64,000 bases of DNA from Pseudomonas ceruminis. GTDB taxonomy: Bacteria > Pseudomonadota > Gammaproteobacteria > Pseudomonadales > Pseudomonadaceae. Made by a program: the position numbers and the translations under genes. The DNA lies in contig NZ_BQHW01000026.1 in NCBI RefSeq assembly GCF_021602025.1, positions 1-64,000 of the forward strand, given 5' to 3'. Of the stretch, positions 25,788 through 35,426 are shown in pieces. Each line of letters opens with the position of its first letter. Positions within the stretch are counted from its first letter, which is position 1. The notes beneath the pieces are model-generated. The model searched no databases. It was not told the DNA's origin and saw only the letters and a list, made by a program, of their open reading frames with translations.

Positions 25788-27143
25788 ATGGCCTACGATT
25801 TTGATCTGTTCGTGATTGGCGCCGGTTCCGGCGGTGTGCGTGCGGCGCGCTTCGCTGCCGGCTTTGGGGCGAAGGTGGCGGTAGCCGAAAGCCGCTACCT
25901 GGGGGGCACCTGCGTCAACGTCGGGTGCGTGCCCAAGAAGTTGCTGGTGTACGGCGCCCACGTCGCCGATGAGCTGGAGCAGGCCGCCGGGTTCGGCTGG
26001 ACGCTGGAAGAAGGCCACTTCGACTGGGGCACCTTGATCGCCAACAAGAACCGCGAAATCGAGCGCCTCAATGGCATCTATCGCAACCTGCTGGTGAACA
26101 GCGGCGTGACCTTGTTGGAAGGCCATGCGCGCATCACCGGAGCCCACGAGGTGCAAGTGGATGGCCAGCGCTACAGCGCCGAGCACATCCTCATCGCCAC
26201 CGGCGGCTGGCCACAGGTGCCGGACATTCCGGGCAAGGAACTGGCCATCACCTCCAACGAAGCCTTCTACCTCAAGGACCTACCACGGCGCGTGCTGGTG
26301 GTAGGCGGTGGTTACATCGCTGTCGAGTTTGCCGGTATTTTCCAGGGGCTTGGCGCCGATACCACTTTGCTGTACCGCGGCGACCTGTTCCTGCGCGGCT
26401 TTGACGGTTCGGTCCGTACCCACCTGAAGGAAGAGCTGGAAAAGCGCGGGCTCAACCTGCAGTTCAATGCTGATATCCAGCGCATCGACAAGCTCGATGA
26501 CGGCAGCCTCAAGGCCACCCTCAAGGACGGCCGCGAACTGGTCGCCGATTGTGTGTTCTACGCCACCGGCCGGCGTCCCATGCTCGACAACCTGGGCCTT
26601 GAAAACACCGGTGTCGAGTTGGACCCGCGTGGTTACATTCGGGTCGACGAGCAGTACCAGACCACCGCGCCGTCGATCCTGGCCATCGGTGATGTAATTG
26701 GCCGCGTACAGCTGACCCCGGTGGCCCTGGCCGAAGGCATGGCCGTGGCACGGCGCTTGTTCAAGCCAGAGCAATACCGGCCGGTGGATTACCAGAACAT
26801 CCCCACGGCGGTGTTCAGTCAGCCGCCGATCGGGACCGTTGGCCTTACTGAGGAGCAGGCGCTGGAAGCGGGGCACAAGGTGCAGATCTTCGAAAGCCGC
26901 TTCCGCGCCATGAAGCTGACGCTCACCGACATTCAGGAGAAGACCCTGATGAAGCTGGTGGTGGATGCCGACACCGACAAAGTGCTGGGTTGTCACATGG
27001 TTGGCCCGGATGCCGGCGAGATCATCCAGGGCCTGGGCATTGCACTGAAGGCGGGCGCGACCAAGCAGCAGTTCGACGAGACCATTGGCGTGCACCCGAC
27101 TGCTGCCGAAGAGTTCGTCACCCTGCGTACCGCCACGCGCTGA
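25788..27143 (+). CDS. gor: Glutathione-disulfide reductase
   Basis: This 451-residue flavoprotein reduces oxidised glutathione with NADPH. It has the FAD motif [16 protein letters not shown], the redox disulfide [13 protein letters not shown] (Cys-42, Cys-47), an NADPH motif [12 protein letters not shown] and the C-terminal catalytic HPTAAEE. A plain GAGAC site precedes the ATG. It stands alone between galU and ahpC. Confidence 0.93.
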   Translation: MAYDFDLFVIGAGSGGVRAARFAAGFGAKVAVAESRYLGGTCVNVGCVPKKLLVYGAHVADELEQAAGFGWTLEEGHFDWGTLIANKNREIERLNGIYRNLLVNSGVTLLEGHARITGAHEVQVDGQRYSAEHILIATGGWPQVPDIPGKELAITSNEAFYLKDLPRRVLVVGGGYIAVEFAGIFQGLGADTTLLYRGDLFLRGFDGSVRTHLKEELEKRGLNLQFNADIQRIDKLDDGSLKATLKDGRELVADCVFYATGRRPMLDNLGLENTGVELDPRGYIRVDEQYQTTAPSILAIGDVIGRVQLTPVALAEGMAVARRLFKPEQYRPVDYQNIPTAVFSQPPIGTVGLTEEQALEAGHKVQIFESRFRAMKLTLTDIQEKTLMKLVVDADTDKVLGCHMVGPDAGEIIQGLGIALKAGATKQQFDETIGVHPTAAEEFVTLRTATR

Positions 27144-27168
27144 TAACGCTGGGCTCATCGCTGGCAAG

Positions 27169-27198
27169 TGGCTCCCGCACTGTACTTGTGGGAGCCAC
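27169..27198. repeat. Intergenic inverted repeat (REP-like)
   Basis: GTGGCTCCC and GGGAGCCAC form arms around a 12-base loop downstream of gor. It lacks a T run and so looks more like the REP/BIME class than a terminator. Confidence 0.5.
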
Positions 27199-27407
27199 TG
27201 TCTTGCACAACTGCAGAAGTCGACGCATTTCCTGTGGGACTGGGGTTCACCCGCAATCCTTTGCTCAGCCCAAACCCTTCTATTAATAATCTCCTCTTAT
27301 AGCCAAAACCAATCGTCAGCATGAGGTTTGCCAATGAGCCTTTTTGACGACCAGCGGTTAGGATTCTCTCCGTCAACTGATTTCAACCCCATGAAGGAGC
27401 GTCTCTC

Positions 27408-27971
27408 ATGCCTATCATCAACAGCCAGGTCAAACCGTTCAACGCCACCGCCTTCCACAACGGCGAATTCGTTCAGGTAAGCGAAGCCGACCTGAAGGGC
27501 AAGTGGTCTGTCGTGTTCTTCTACCCGGCCGACTTCACCTTCGTCTGCCCGACCGAGCTGGGTGACCTTGCTGACAACTACGCCGAGTTCCAGAAGCTGG
27601 GCGTGGAAATCTACGGTGTGTCCACCGACACCCACTTCACCCACAAAGCCTGGCACGACACTTCGGAAACCATCGGCAAGATCAAGTACCCGCTGATCGG
27701 TGACCCAACCCACGTCATCTCGCGCAACTTCGACGTGCTGATCGAAGAAGCCGGCCTGGCCGATCGCGGAACCTTCGTGATCAACCCGGAAGGCCAGATC
27801 AAGATCGTCGAAATCAACGACGGTGGTGTAGGCCGTGACGCCAGCGAGCTGCTGCGCAAGGTCAAGGCTGCCCAGTACGTTGCCGCTCACCCGGGCGAAG
27901 TTTGCCCGGCCAAGTGGAAAGAAGGCGAAGCGACTCTGGCTCCGTCGCTGGACCTGGTCGGCAAGATCTAA
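27408..27971 (+). CDS. ahpC: Alkyl hydroperoxide reductase, peroxiredoxin subunit
   Basis: This 187-residue typical 2-Cys peroxiredoxin reduces organic peroxides, H2O2 and peroxynitrite. Peroxidatic Cys-47 is in FTFVCPTE and resolving Cys-166 in [13 protein letters not shown] ribosome site precedes the ATG. Its reductant AhpF is encoded next, after a terminator. OxyR control is expected from the family, but I see no clean OxyR site upstream. Confidence 0.97.
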   Translation: MPIINSQVKPFNATAFHNGEFVQVSEADLKGKWSVVFFYPADFTFVCPTELGDLADNYAEFQKLGVEIYGVSTDTHFTHKAWHDTSETIGKIKYPLIGDPTHVISRNFDVLIEEAGLADRGTFVINPEGQIKIVEINDGGVGRDASELLRKVKAAQYVAAHPGEVCPAKWKEGEATLAPSLDLVGKI

Positions 27972-28030
27972 GACCGTGCGTCAGATGCGGGCGGTGAGCA
28001 GCCGCCACTTCTAAGCTGTCACCGCCCCGC

Positions 28031-28064
28031 AAAAACGCCCGGGCGACATCGCCTGGGCGTTTTT
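28031..28064 (+). terminator. Terminator between ahpC and ahpF
   Basis: Arms AAAAACGCCC-GGCGA and TCGCC-GGGCGTTTTT form a strong hairpin with a T tail. It would lower ahpF expression relative to ahpC. Confidence 0.85.
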
Positions 28065-28095
28065 ATTTACACGTTTGAAAAAAGGAATCGCCCGT

Positions 28096-29658
28096 ATGTT
28101 GGACGCCACGCTTAAATCGCAACTGAAAACCTACCTGGAGCGGGTCACCCAGCCGATCGAGATCGTTGCTTCCCTCGACGACGGCGCGAAGTCCCGCGAA
28201 TTGCACGACCTGCTGGTGGAAATCGCCGGCCTGTCGAACCTCATTACCCTGAGCGCGGACGGCACCGATGCCCGTCGCCCATCGTTCTCGCTCAATCGCC
28301 CCGGGGCAGACATCAGCCTGCGCTTTGCCGGCATCCCCATGGGCCACGAATTCACCTCCCTGGTATTGGCGCTGCTCCAAGTCGGCGGCCACCCATCCAA
28401 GGCCAGCGCCGAAGTGATCGAACAGATCCAGGCCCTGGAAGGCGAGTTCACCTTCGAAACCTACTTCTCGCTGTCGTGCCAGAACTGCCCCGACGTGGTC
28501 CAGGCGCTGAACCTGATGGCCGTGCTCAACCCCAATGTGCGCCATGTCGCCATCGATGGCGCACTGTTCCAGGATGAAGTCGAGTCGCGCAAGATCATGG
28601 CGGTCCCGAGCATCTACCTCAATGGTGAAGTATTTGGCCAGGGCCGCATGGGCCTGGAAGAGATCCTCGGCAAGATCGACACCAACGCCGGTGCTCGCCA
28701 GGCCGAAAAAATCAATGCCAAGGACGCCTTCGACGTGCTGGTGGTCGGTGGTGGCCCCGCCGGTGCGGCCGCAGCCATTTACGCGGCGCGTAAAGGCATC
28801 CGTACCGGTGTCGCAGCCGAGCGCTTCGGCGGCCAGGTGCTCGATACCCTGGCCATCGAAAACTTTATCTCGGTGCAGGAAACCGAAGGGCCGAAACTGG
28901 CCACGGCGCTGGAAGAACACGTCAAGCAGTACGACGTCGATATCATGAACCTGCAGCGCGGCGAAGCGTTGATCCCCGCCACCGACGGCGGCTTGCACGA
29001 AGTGCGCCTGGCTGGCGGTGCGTCGCTCAAGGCCAAGACCGTGATCCTCGCCACCGGTGCTCGCTGGCGCGAAATGAACGTGCCGGGTGAGCAGGAATAC
29101 CGCGCCCGTGGCGTGGCCTACTGCCCGCACTGTGACGGCCCGCTGTTCAAAGGCAAGCGCGTGGCGGTGATCGGTGGCGGCAACTCCGGTGTTGAAGCGG
29201 CCATCGACCTGGCCGGCATCGTCGCCCAGGTGACGTTGATCGAGTTCGACAGCCAGTTGCGTGCCGACGCGGTGTTGCAGCGCAAACTGCATAGCTTGCC
29301 GAACGTCAAGGTGATCACCAGTGCATTGACGACCGAAGTGGTCGGCAACGGTGAGAAGGTGACCGGTCTGCGCTACAAGGACCGTACAACCGACGCGCTG
29401 CATGATTTGGCGCTGGAAGGTATCTTCGTGCAGATCGGCCTGCTGCCCAACACCGACTGGCTCAAAGGCACGGTCGAGCTGTCGCCACGTGGCGAGATCA
29501 TTGTCGATGCCAAGGGGGCGACCAACATCCCCGGCGTGTTCGCCGCAGGTGACGTGACCACGGTGCCGTACAAGCAGATCGTCATCGCCGTAGGCGAGGG
29601 TGCCAAGGCATCGCTGGCGGCCTTCGACCACTTGATCCGCGCTTCTGCACCGGCGTAA
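28096..29658 (+). CDS. ahpF: Alkyl hydroperoxide reductase, flavoprotein subunit
   Basis: This 520-residue NADH-dependent flavoprotein reduces AhpC. The N-terminal double thioredoxin domain carries Cys-128/Cys-131 (SCQNCPD); the thioredoxin reductase part has the FAD motif [12 protein letters not shown], Cys-343/Cys-346 (YCPHCDG) and the NAD motif [13 protein letters not shown] chose the ATG at 28096 (MLDATLK), as an upstream in-frame start adds only seven unrelated residues. Confidence 0.96.
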   Translation: MLDATLKSQLKTYLERVTQPIEIVASLDDGAKSRELHDLLVEIAGLSNLITLSADGTDARRPSFSLNRPGADISLRFAGIPMGHEFTSLVLALLQVGGHPSKASAEVIEQIQALEGEFTFETYFSLSCQNCPDVVQALNLMAVLNPNVRHVAIDGALFQDEVESRKIMAVPSIYLNGEVFGQGRMGLEEILGKIDTNAGARQAEKINAKDAFDVLVVGGGPAGAAAAIYAARKGIRTGVAAERFGGQVLDTLAIENFISVQETEGPKLATALEEHVKQYDVDIMNLQRGEALIPATDGGLHEVRLAGGASLKAKTVILATGARWREMNVPGEQEYRARGVAYCPHCDGPLFKGKRVAVIGGGNSGVEAAIDLAGIVAQVTLIEFDSQLRADAVLQRKLHSLPNVKVITSALTTEVVGNGEKVTGLRYKDRTTDALHDLALEGIFVQIGLLPNTDWLKGTVELSPRGEIIVDAKGATNIPGVFAAGDVTTVPYKQIVIAVGEGAKASLAAFDHLIRASAPA

Positions 29659-29673
29659 TCCTGCTGTTGCTCC

Positions 29674-29737
29674 TTCGCGGGCAAACCCGCCCCCACAGGC
29701 ACAATGCAGCGCCTGTGGGGGCGGGTTTGCCCGCGAA
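29674..29737. repeat. Perfect 27-bp inverted REP pair (BIME)
   Basis: The 27-bp arm TTCGCGGGCAAACCCGC... and its exact inverted copy flank a 10-base loop. The core resembles the P. putida REP sequence. It lies downstream of ahpF and may act as transcript end or mobile-repeat site. Confidence 0.8.
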
Positions 29738-29807
29738 TGCGTGGGTTCAGGAAAAACCGTGCCGAGGGTGTCTATGATTACTGCAGACACCTTCAGGAAT
29801 CTCACCC

Positions 29808-29996
29808 ATGACCCTGATCAGCCGCGAACCCTGGTGGCTAGTGCCACCCAAGCCCGGGCAGAAGGAGCAGGACCTGCGCTGGGGCTACCTGGAAATCTAC
29901 GCCGACGGCCGTACCGTGTTCGTCGACCAGCGCCCCAGTGACCGGGAGCTGGCAGAGCGCAAGAGCTGCCGCAACTTCCCCGACCTGGAGCACTGA
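29808..29996 (+). CDS. Hypothetical protein (62 aa)
   Basis: A 62-residue protein starting MTLISREPWWLVPPKPGQ, with a beta-hairpin phrase YLEIYADGRTVFVDQ. It has no signal or membrane segment. It converges with the YceH gene 5 bases away. Conservation by pattern suggests a real pseudomonad gene of unknown role. Confidence 0.6.
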   Translation: MTLISREPWWLVPPKPGQKEQDLRWGYLEIYADGRTVFVDQRPSDRELAERKSCRNFPDLEH

Positions 29997-30001
29997 GTGC
30001 C

Positions 30002-30649
30002 CTAGCCCTCCAGCTCGGCCAGGCGTGCTTCAAGCGCGGCAATACGTGCTTCCAGGGCTTCGATTCGCTCTTCCGACACGTTACCGCTACCCGCGCGTGC
30101 ACCGCCTTCCTGCTGGCGCGCCGCCAGAATCGCCTCGATTTCAGCCGTGTCGCCCAGCGCGTGGGTATAGCGGTCTTCACGTTGCCCCGCCTGGCGCGGC
30201 AAATGCAGGGCCAGGCCGCGGGAGATCAAGCGCTCGAGCTGGTGCTGGATCTGTTCGGTGTCGTCGAATTCGTGCAGCCGGTTGCTGCGGGTCAGCAGCT
30301 CGTTGAGGGTTTGTGGCCCGCGCAGGAACAAGAGGCCCATCAGTATCAGCTGTGCCGGTACCAGCTCCAAGGCCTTGTCCACGCGTTGTTCCCAGCGGTC
30401 GGCACGGCTGCCCATCTGCAGGCGGGTCATGTCCTTGCCTTCCAGCGCACGCAGGGCCTGGCCGACCTGGCCTTGGGTCAGGTTCATGACCGGTTCGCGG
30501 CTGGTCTTCTGGTTGCAGGCCAGGAGCAGGGCGTTGAGGGTCAGCGGGTAGCTTTCAGGGCTGGTGGCCTGTTTTTCGATCAGCGAACCGAGAATGCGGA
30601 TCTCGATACTGGTAAAGCGGCCTGCGTCTGCGGTTTCGTGTTCTGACAT
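30002..30649 (-). CDS. yceH: YceH-family (DUF480) protein
   Basis: This 215-residue protein matches DUF480/Yce[37 protein letters not shown] and the Arg/Trp phrase RADRWEQRV. The fold is two winged helices; a C-terminal coiled coil ([19 protein letters not shown]) is present. Its role in the cell is unknown. Length is typical. Confidence 0.88.
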   Translation of the reverse strand: MSEHETADAGRFTSIEIRILGSLIEKQATSPESYPLTLNALLLACNQKTSREPVMNLTQGQVGQALRALEGKDMTRLQMGSRADRWEQRVDKALELVPAQLILMGLLFLRGPQTLNELLTRSNRLHEFDDTEQIQHQLERLISRGLALHLPRQAGQREDRYTHALGDTAEIEAILAARQQEGGARAGSGNVSEERIEALEARIAALEARLAELEG

Positions 30650-30812
30650 GGCCCTGTCTCATTGCGAGGAAAAGGCCACTAGCGTAGGTAAAGCGCCTGG
30701 CTTAAGCAATCACTGGCCTGTTCGCTGAACAAGCCCGCTCACCGCTACCGCGTTTGGCGCAGGCGCTTCGGCGCTATCCTGGGGGCAGGGAACTACCCCG
30801 GCCCCAGCCATC

Positions 30813-32024
30813 TCAGGCGCTGCGTCGCTCCTCAGCCTGGCACGCCGCCGCCGTGAACAGCACATCGGTCGAAGAATTCAGCGCTGTCTCTGCCGAATCC
30901 TGCAGCACACCGATGATGAAGCCTACCGCCACCACCTGCATGGCGATTTCGCTAGGGATGCCGAACAAGCTGCATGCCAGCGGAATCAACAGCAGCGAGC
31001 CGCCGGCCACACCCGACGCGCCGCAGGCGCAGATGGCCGCAACCACACTCAGCAGCACGGCGGTCGGCAGGTCGATCGCAATGCCCAGGGTGTGCACTGC
31101 TGCCAGTGTCAACACGGTAATGGTGATCGCCGCACCGGCCATGTTGATGGTGGCGCCCAGCGGGATCGACACCGAGTAGGTGTCTTCATGCAGTCCCAGG
31201 CGCTCCGACAGCGCCAGGTTGACCGGAATGTTGGCTGCCGAACTGCGGGTGAAGAATGCCGTGATGCCGCTTTCGCGCAGGCACAGCAAGGTCAGAGGGT
31301 AGGGGTTGCGGCGAATCTTCCAGAACACGATCAACGGGTTCATCACCAACGCCACGAACAGCATGCAGCCGATCAGCACCGCCAGCAAATGCAGGTAGCC
31401 CAGCAATGCATCGAGGCCCGATTGGGCGAGGGTGGCGCTGACCAGGCCGAAAATGCCCAGCGGGGCGAAGCGGATGACCACGCGCACGATCAGGGTGACG
31501 CCATTGGACAGGTCTTCGACCACGGTTCGGGTGGTATCACCGGCATGGCGCAGGGCCACACCCAAGCCGATGGCCCAGGTCAGCACGCCAATGAAATTGG
31601 CGTTGAGGAAGGCGTTGACCGGGTTGTCGACGGCACTGAGCAGCAGGTTCTGCATCACCTCGACAATGCCGCCTGGCGCGCTCAGCGCAGCCTGGTCAGT
31701 GGTCAGCGCCAGGTGCGACGGGAACAGCATGCTGGCGACCACGGCGACCACTGCAGCAGCGAAGGTGCCCAGCAGATACAGCCAGAGAATCGGGCGTATA
31801 TGGGTTTCCTGGCCGTGGCGATGGTTGGCGATCGAGGCCATGACCAGGATGAACACCAGTACCGGTGCCACCGCCTTGAGGGCGCTGACGAACACCTTGC
31901 CGAGAAAGCCTAGGTCGCGCGCAATGTCGGGGGCGAGCAGCGCCAGGGCGATGCCGGCAACCAGGCCGATGACGATCTGAGTCACCAGGCTGGTGCGGTT
32001 AAGGAGGCGGAGGACGGGGGACAT
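30813..32024 (-). CDS. sstT: Sodium:serine/threonine symporter
   Basis: This 403-residue transporter of the dicarboxylate/amino-acid:cation symporter family imports Ser/Thr with Na+. It has about eight membrane segments and re-entrant loops with SAANIPVN and the [13 protein letters not shown] substrate region. I chose the ATG at 32024 ([10 protein letters not shown]) since SstT begins at the first membrane helix; upstream codons are not transporter-like. Confidence 0.92.
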   Translation of the reverse strand: MSPVLRLLNRTSLVTQIVIGLVAGIALALLAPDIARDLGFLGKVFVSALKAVAPVLVFILVMASIANHRHGQETHIRPILWLYLLGTFAAAVVAVVASMLFPSHLALTTDQAALSAPGGIVEVMQNLLLSAVDNPVNAFLNANFIGVLTWAIGLGVALRHAGDTTRTVVEDLSNGVTLIVRVVIRFAPLGIFGLVSATLAQSGLDALLGYLHLLAVLIGCMLFVALVMNPLIVFWKIRRNPYPLTLLCLRESGITAFFTRSSAANIPVNLALSERLGLHEDTYSVSIPLGATINMAGAAITITVLTLAAVHTLGIAIDLPTAVLLSVVAAICACGASGVAGGSLLLIPLACSLFGIPSEIAMQVVAVGFIIGVLQDSAETALNSSTDVLFTAAACQAEERRSA

Positions 32025-32128
32025 GTGCAGCACAATCTCGGTATCTTCAAAGCGCGCGACTTTACCATAGACCATTGGCTGGCAGTTCCGGCCTCTTCAC
32101 TGGGTCACCTGCCAAGCGCGCGCCGCGA

Positions 32129-33022
32129 TCACCAATGAAACAACTCCCTCCTCGCGCCCTCGGTGATGGCCACGATCCCTGGGTGCTTGACCTTGCGTTC
32201 GACCGAAATGGCATAGAACGACTCGCGCACCGCCTCGGTCTGCCCGATCAACTGCACCCCATACTGCCGGCACACCTCCTCGGCAATCACGCTCGGCGCC
32301 ACAAACAGGCCGCTGCCCGACTGGCCGAACGCCTGCATCAAGGCGCTGTCGTCGAATTCGCCAATGATCCTTGGCTGTACCTGCTGCTCGCTTAGCCAGC
32401 GCAACAGGCGGCTGCGCACTACCGTTTCCTGGCCGGGAATCAGCAGCGGAGCATCGTGCAGGCAGGCGGGGAAGTCGCCCGCATGCTGCAGCGCCAAGGC
32501 TGGGGTTGCAAAAAAGCTCAGGCCGCATTCGCCAAGCTTCTGGCTGTAACCCTTGATGTCCAGGTGGCTGGGCATCGGGCTGTCGGAGATCACCAGGTCC
32601 AGGCGTTGGATCGCCAGGTCTGCCAGCAGGCGTTCGAGCTTGTCTTCACGGCAGTTGATACGCAGGACTTCGTCCAGTGCCATGGTGGGAGCAAGCAGGC
32701 GGTAGACGATCGACTTGGGCACCACATCGGCAACCCCCACACGGAACAGGATCTGCTCCTGCGGGCCGGCGCGCAGCATGGCCTCAAGCTCACCAGCGAT
32801 CTGGAACATCTGCTCGGCATGCACCAGCGTCTGGCGGCCCGTTTCGGTCAGTTCCAACTGCCGGCCAACGCGCTGGAACAGCTCCAGGCCATAGGTTTGC
32901 TCGAACAGGCTGATCTGGCCGCTGATGGTCTGGGGCGTCAGGTTCAACTGCTCACTGGCGCGGGCGATGCTGCCGGTCTTGGCCACGGCCCAAAAATAGT
33001 GCAACTGGCGATAGTTGAGCAT
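32129..33022 (-). CDS. nhaR: LysR-family regulator, NhaR type
   Basis: This 297-residue regulator has an N-terminal LysR helix-turn-helix (MLNYRQLHYFWAVAKTGS, then ASEQLNLTPQTISGQI) and a substrate domain with GFFAPS-like phrases. The N-terminus and length fit NhaR, which controls the Na+/H+ antiporter in enterobacteria. No antiporter gene is adjacent; the divergent neighbour is a small lipoprotein gene 134 bases away, a possible target. Start at 33022 from the family; the longer frame is ignored. Confidence 0.8.
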   Translation of the reverse strand: MLNYRQLHYFWAVAKTGSIARASEQLNLTPQTISGQISLFEQTYGLELFQRVGRQLELTETGRQTLVHAEQMFQIAGELEAMLRAGPQEQILFRVGVADVVPKSIVYRLLAPTMALDEVLRINCREDKLERLLADLAIQRLDLVISDSPMPSHLDIKGYSQKLGECGLSFFATPALALQHAGDFPACLHDAPLLIPGQETVVRSRLLRWLSEQQVQPRIIGEFDDSALMQAFGQSGSGLFVAPSVIAEEVCRQYGVQLIGQTEAVRESFYAISVERKVKHPGIVAITEGARRELFHW

Positions 33023-33156
33023 CGCTGCGCTCTCGATTCGTAAAAACCGAAGTATAACCGCTGAAAATACGAATTTTCCTGATGTATGGGCCTCTTTAGA
33101 ATCCCAACCCATCAGGTGCCGTGCGCGGCGCCGGGAAATCGACAAGCGAGGACGTC

Positions 33157-33396
33157 ATGCTGCAACTTAAATCCATTGGCACACCGTTGGTGCTGGCCTT
33201 GGCACTGTTGAGCCTGGTCGGCTGCGACCAGGCGGAGAAATCCGCCCAGCAGATGCTCGACCAGGCCGCCCAATCGGCCAAGCAAGCCATCGATGACACC
33301 AACAAGGCAGCGCAACAGGCGCTGAGTGACGCCATCGGCACCGAGGGGCACAAGCCCAAGGACGCCGAGGCGCAAACCAAGACCCAGGACATCTGA
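33157..33396 (+). CDS. Small lipoprotein with coiled-coil repeat
   Basis: A 79-residue lipoprotein: signal peptide with lipobox LVGC, then a helical region of seven-residue repeats (QMLDQAAQSAKQAIDDTNK in style) and a short polar tail. It may be an envelope structural lipoprotein. It is 25 bases upstream of the TerC gene and likely co-transcribed with it, and is divergent from the NhaR-type regulator. Confidence 0.7.
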   Translation: MLQLKSIGTPLVLALALLSLVGCDQAEKSAQQMLDQAAQSAKQAIDDTNKAAQQALSDAIGTEGHKPKDAEAQTKTQDI

Positions 33397-33421
33397 CCCA
33401 GAACCGCTGCAGGACTGAAAA

Positions 33422-34174
33422 ATGGAATATCTGCTGGAACTCGCCGCAAGTCCCACCGCCTGGGTAGCCCTTGCCACACTGGTGGCCATGGAAGTCGTAC
33501 TGGGTATCGATAACCTGATCTTCATCTCGATCCTGACCAACAAACTGCCGCTCGAGTATCGCTCCAAGGCGCGACGCATCGGCATCAGCATGGCCCTGGT
33601 CATGCGCCTGGCGTTGCTCAGCACAGTGGCCTGGATCGTTCAGTTGACCGACCCGGTGTTCGAAGTGTTCGGCAATGCCTTCTCCTGGAAGGATGTGATC
33701 CTGATCGCCGGTGGCCTGTTCCTGTTGTGGAAAGCGACCAAGGAAATCCACGAAAACGTCGACCCGCACGGCGCCAAGGAAGAAGCGAAGGTCTCTTCCA
33801 CGGTTACCCTGGGCTTTGCGGCGGCGATCTTCCAGATCCTTTTGCTGGACATCGTCTTCTCGGTCGACAGCATCATCACCGCCGTGGGCATGACTGAGCA
33901 CCTGCCGATCATGATCATCGCCGTGATTGCGGCCGTGATTGTAATGATGGTGGCCGCCGACCCGCTGGCGAACTTCATCAACGACAACCCGACCGTCGTC
34001 ATGTTGGCCCTGGGCTTCCTGATCATGATCGGCATGACCTTGATCGCCGAAGGCTTTGGTGCCCATGTGCCGAAAGGGTATGTGTACGCGGCGATGGCGT
34101 TCTCGACGGTGATTGAGATCCTCAACATCCTGGCCCGCCGGGCGCGGCTCAAGCGCGAAGCGGCCGAAGGCTGA
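33422..34174 (+). CDS. TerC-family integral membrane protein
   Basis: This 250-residue protein has about seven membrane segments and the family motif [13 protein letters not shown] with the key Asp, plus [11 protein letters not shown]. TerC relatives include tellurium-resistance TerC and manganese exporters. Metal export is likely but the ion cannot be told. Confidence 0.88.
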   Translation: MEYLLELAASPTAWVALATLVAMEVVLGIDNLIFISILTNKLPLEYRSKARRIGISMALVMRLALLSTVAWIVQLTDPVFEVFGNAFSWKDVILIAGGLFLLWKATKEIHENVDPHGAKEEAKVSSTVTLGFAAAIFQILLLDIVFSVDSIITAVGMTEHLPIMIIAVIAAVIVMMVAADPLANFINDNPTVVMLALGFLIMIGMTLIAEGFGAHVPKGYVYAAMAFSTVIEILNILARRARLKREAAEG

Positions 34175-34197
34175 CAGGGCGGGGCGCTTTGCGCCTC

Positions 34198-34282
34198 GTT
34201 TGCAGGCAAGCCTGCTCCCTCGCGGGCCACCACTGTTGCTCAAGGCAGTGGCGGCCCGTGGGGAGCGGGCTTGTCCCGCGAA
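34198..34282. repeat. Inverted pair of REP-type repeats
   Basis: Two imperfect inverted copies of a GCGGGC/AAGC core (left CAGGCAAGCCTGCTCCC, right GGGAGCGGGCTTGTCCC) flank a GCC-rich middle, downstream of the TerC gene. Confidence 0.65.
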
Positions 34283-34304
34283 AGTGCCGCAGAACTATCA
34301 GCTG

Positions 34305-34484
34305 TCAGTGCGCTTGTGCGTGCCGCCGTGTACGGTTGGTCGGCTGGGCCCTGGCCTCAGCCTGCGGTGGCTGGTGGTGATGCTGTGAATGACGCCGTAC
34401 GATCCGCAGAACGCCCCATAACATGGCGGCTGCAACGCTAAGCCACATCCCTACCAGCATGAGAATTGCCATTGTCAGGCTCAT
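34305..34484 (-). CDS. Small membrane protein with His-rich tail (59 aa)
   Basis: A clear AGGAGG site lies just upstream of the ATG at 34484. The protein has one membrane segment (about residues 3-25, TMAILMLVGMWLSVAAAMLWG) and a basic cytoplasmic tail with a HSQHHHQPP stretch. The strong ribosome site argues for translation. Function unknown. Confidence 0.6.
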   Translation of the reverse strand: MSLTMAILMLVGMWLSVAAAMLWGVLRIVRRHSQHHHQPPQAEARAQPTNRTRRHAQAH

Positions 34485-34696
34485 GTGTGCCTCCTTCTCT
34501 CGGGCTAGCCCACGGCTTGCCCTCCAGACACTGCTTTAGTCTAGCTGCAGGCCTGTGACGTTCCATTGATCGATGGTCGACTGCTTGGGTCGTTTCGTTC
34601 CAAGCCTGCGTCGGGCTATACCCGCGCTGCGTGGCGTCCTATGATCTGCGCCAGAGCCGGGCGCTGACAGCCTGGCGTCGGAACAAGCGAGTGTCC

Positions 34697-35383
34697 ATGG
34701 AGCGAAATTCCCTGAAAGCGTGGGCCGCCAGCCCGCGTCGGTTGCTGGTGGCCTGCCTGTTGGCTGTAAGTGTGGCCGGTTGTGCCGGGGCACCACCCGC
34801 CACGCTCAAGGGCCTGCCACAACGGGTCGAGATCAGCAGCGTGCCGTTCTACCGGGGCAACGCCAACCACAGCGGTGCAATGGCCTTGGCGGCCTTGCTG
34901 TCGCAGCAGGGGGCGCCGATCACGCCGGGCTTGCTGGATAAGCCATTGGGCCTGCCCCAGGGCACCGCATCGCTGGGTGACAGCATCCCGCGGGTGGCAC
35001 GGGAGTACGGCATGGTCGTCTACCCGCTGGAAAAACACCTGGATGCCTTGCTGACTCAGGTGGCGGCGGGTAACCCGGTGCTGTTGCGCTATCAGGAAGG
35101 GTCGGCGTGGTGGAGCGAGCCGCGTTATGCGGTGTTGATCGGTTACGACCGGTACAAGCAGCGGGTGTTGCTGCGTTCAGGCATGCACCGGCGGCAACTG
35201 ATGGCCTTTGATGATTTTGCCGCAGGGTGGGCGAAGGAAGGGCATTGGGCAGTGCTGGTGCAGCCCCCGCGGCAACTGCCGGCCCAGGTGGACCGACAGC
35301 GCTGGCTGCAGGCTGCCGACGAACTGGCCCGGGCAGGCCAGGAAGTCGCGGCGAAACAGGCGGTGAGCAGCCTCGGCAAGTAG
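34697..35383 (+). CDS. Peptidase C39-like lipoprotein, probably inactive
   Basis: This 228-residue protein has a lipobox signal (AVSVAGC) and a C39 (bacteriocin-processing type) fold: VPFYRGNANHSGAMALAALL, then YAVLIGYDRYKQRVLLRSG. In active members the first region holds the catalytic Cys (QCGPAALA) and the second a His before the VVGYD strand. Here the Cys position is Ser and the His position is Arg/Tyr, so catalysis is doubtful; a binding role is more likely. Start at 34697 (MERNSLKAW). Confidence 0.7.
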   Translation: MERNSLKAWAASPRRLLVACLLAVSVAGCAGAPPATLKGLPQRVEISSVPFYRGNANHSGAMALAALLSQQGAPITPGLLDKPLGLPQGTASLGDSIPRVAREYGMVVYPLEKHLDALLTQVAAGNPVLLRYQEGSAWWSEPRYAVLIGYDRYKQRVLLRSGMHRRQLMAFDDFAAGWAKEGHWAVLVQPPRQLPAQVDRQRWLQAADELARAGQEVAAKQAVSSLGK

Positions 35384-35426
35384 CGTTGCGCCACCGGCCC
35401 GCCGCGGCGAGCCGGGGCTGCCTGCC

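Noticed and set aside
27200-27407. OxyR binding site before ahpC
   Set aside because: CTAT and ATAG occur but not with the 7-base spacing of the known motif; I could not find a convincing site.
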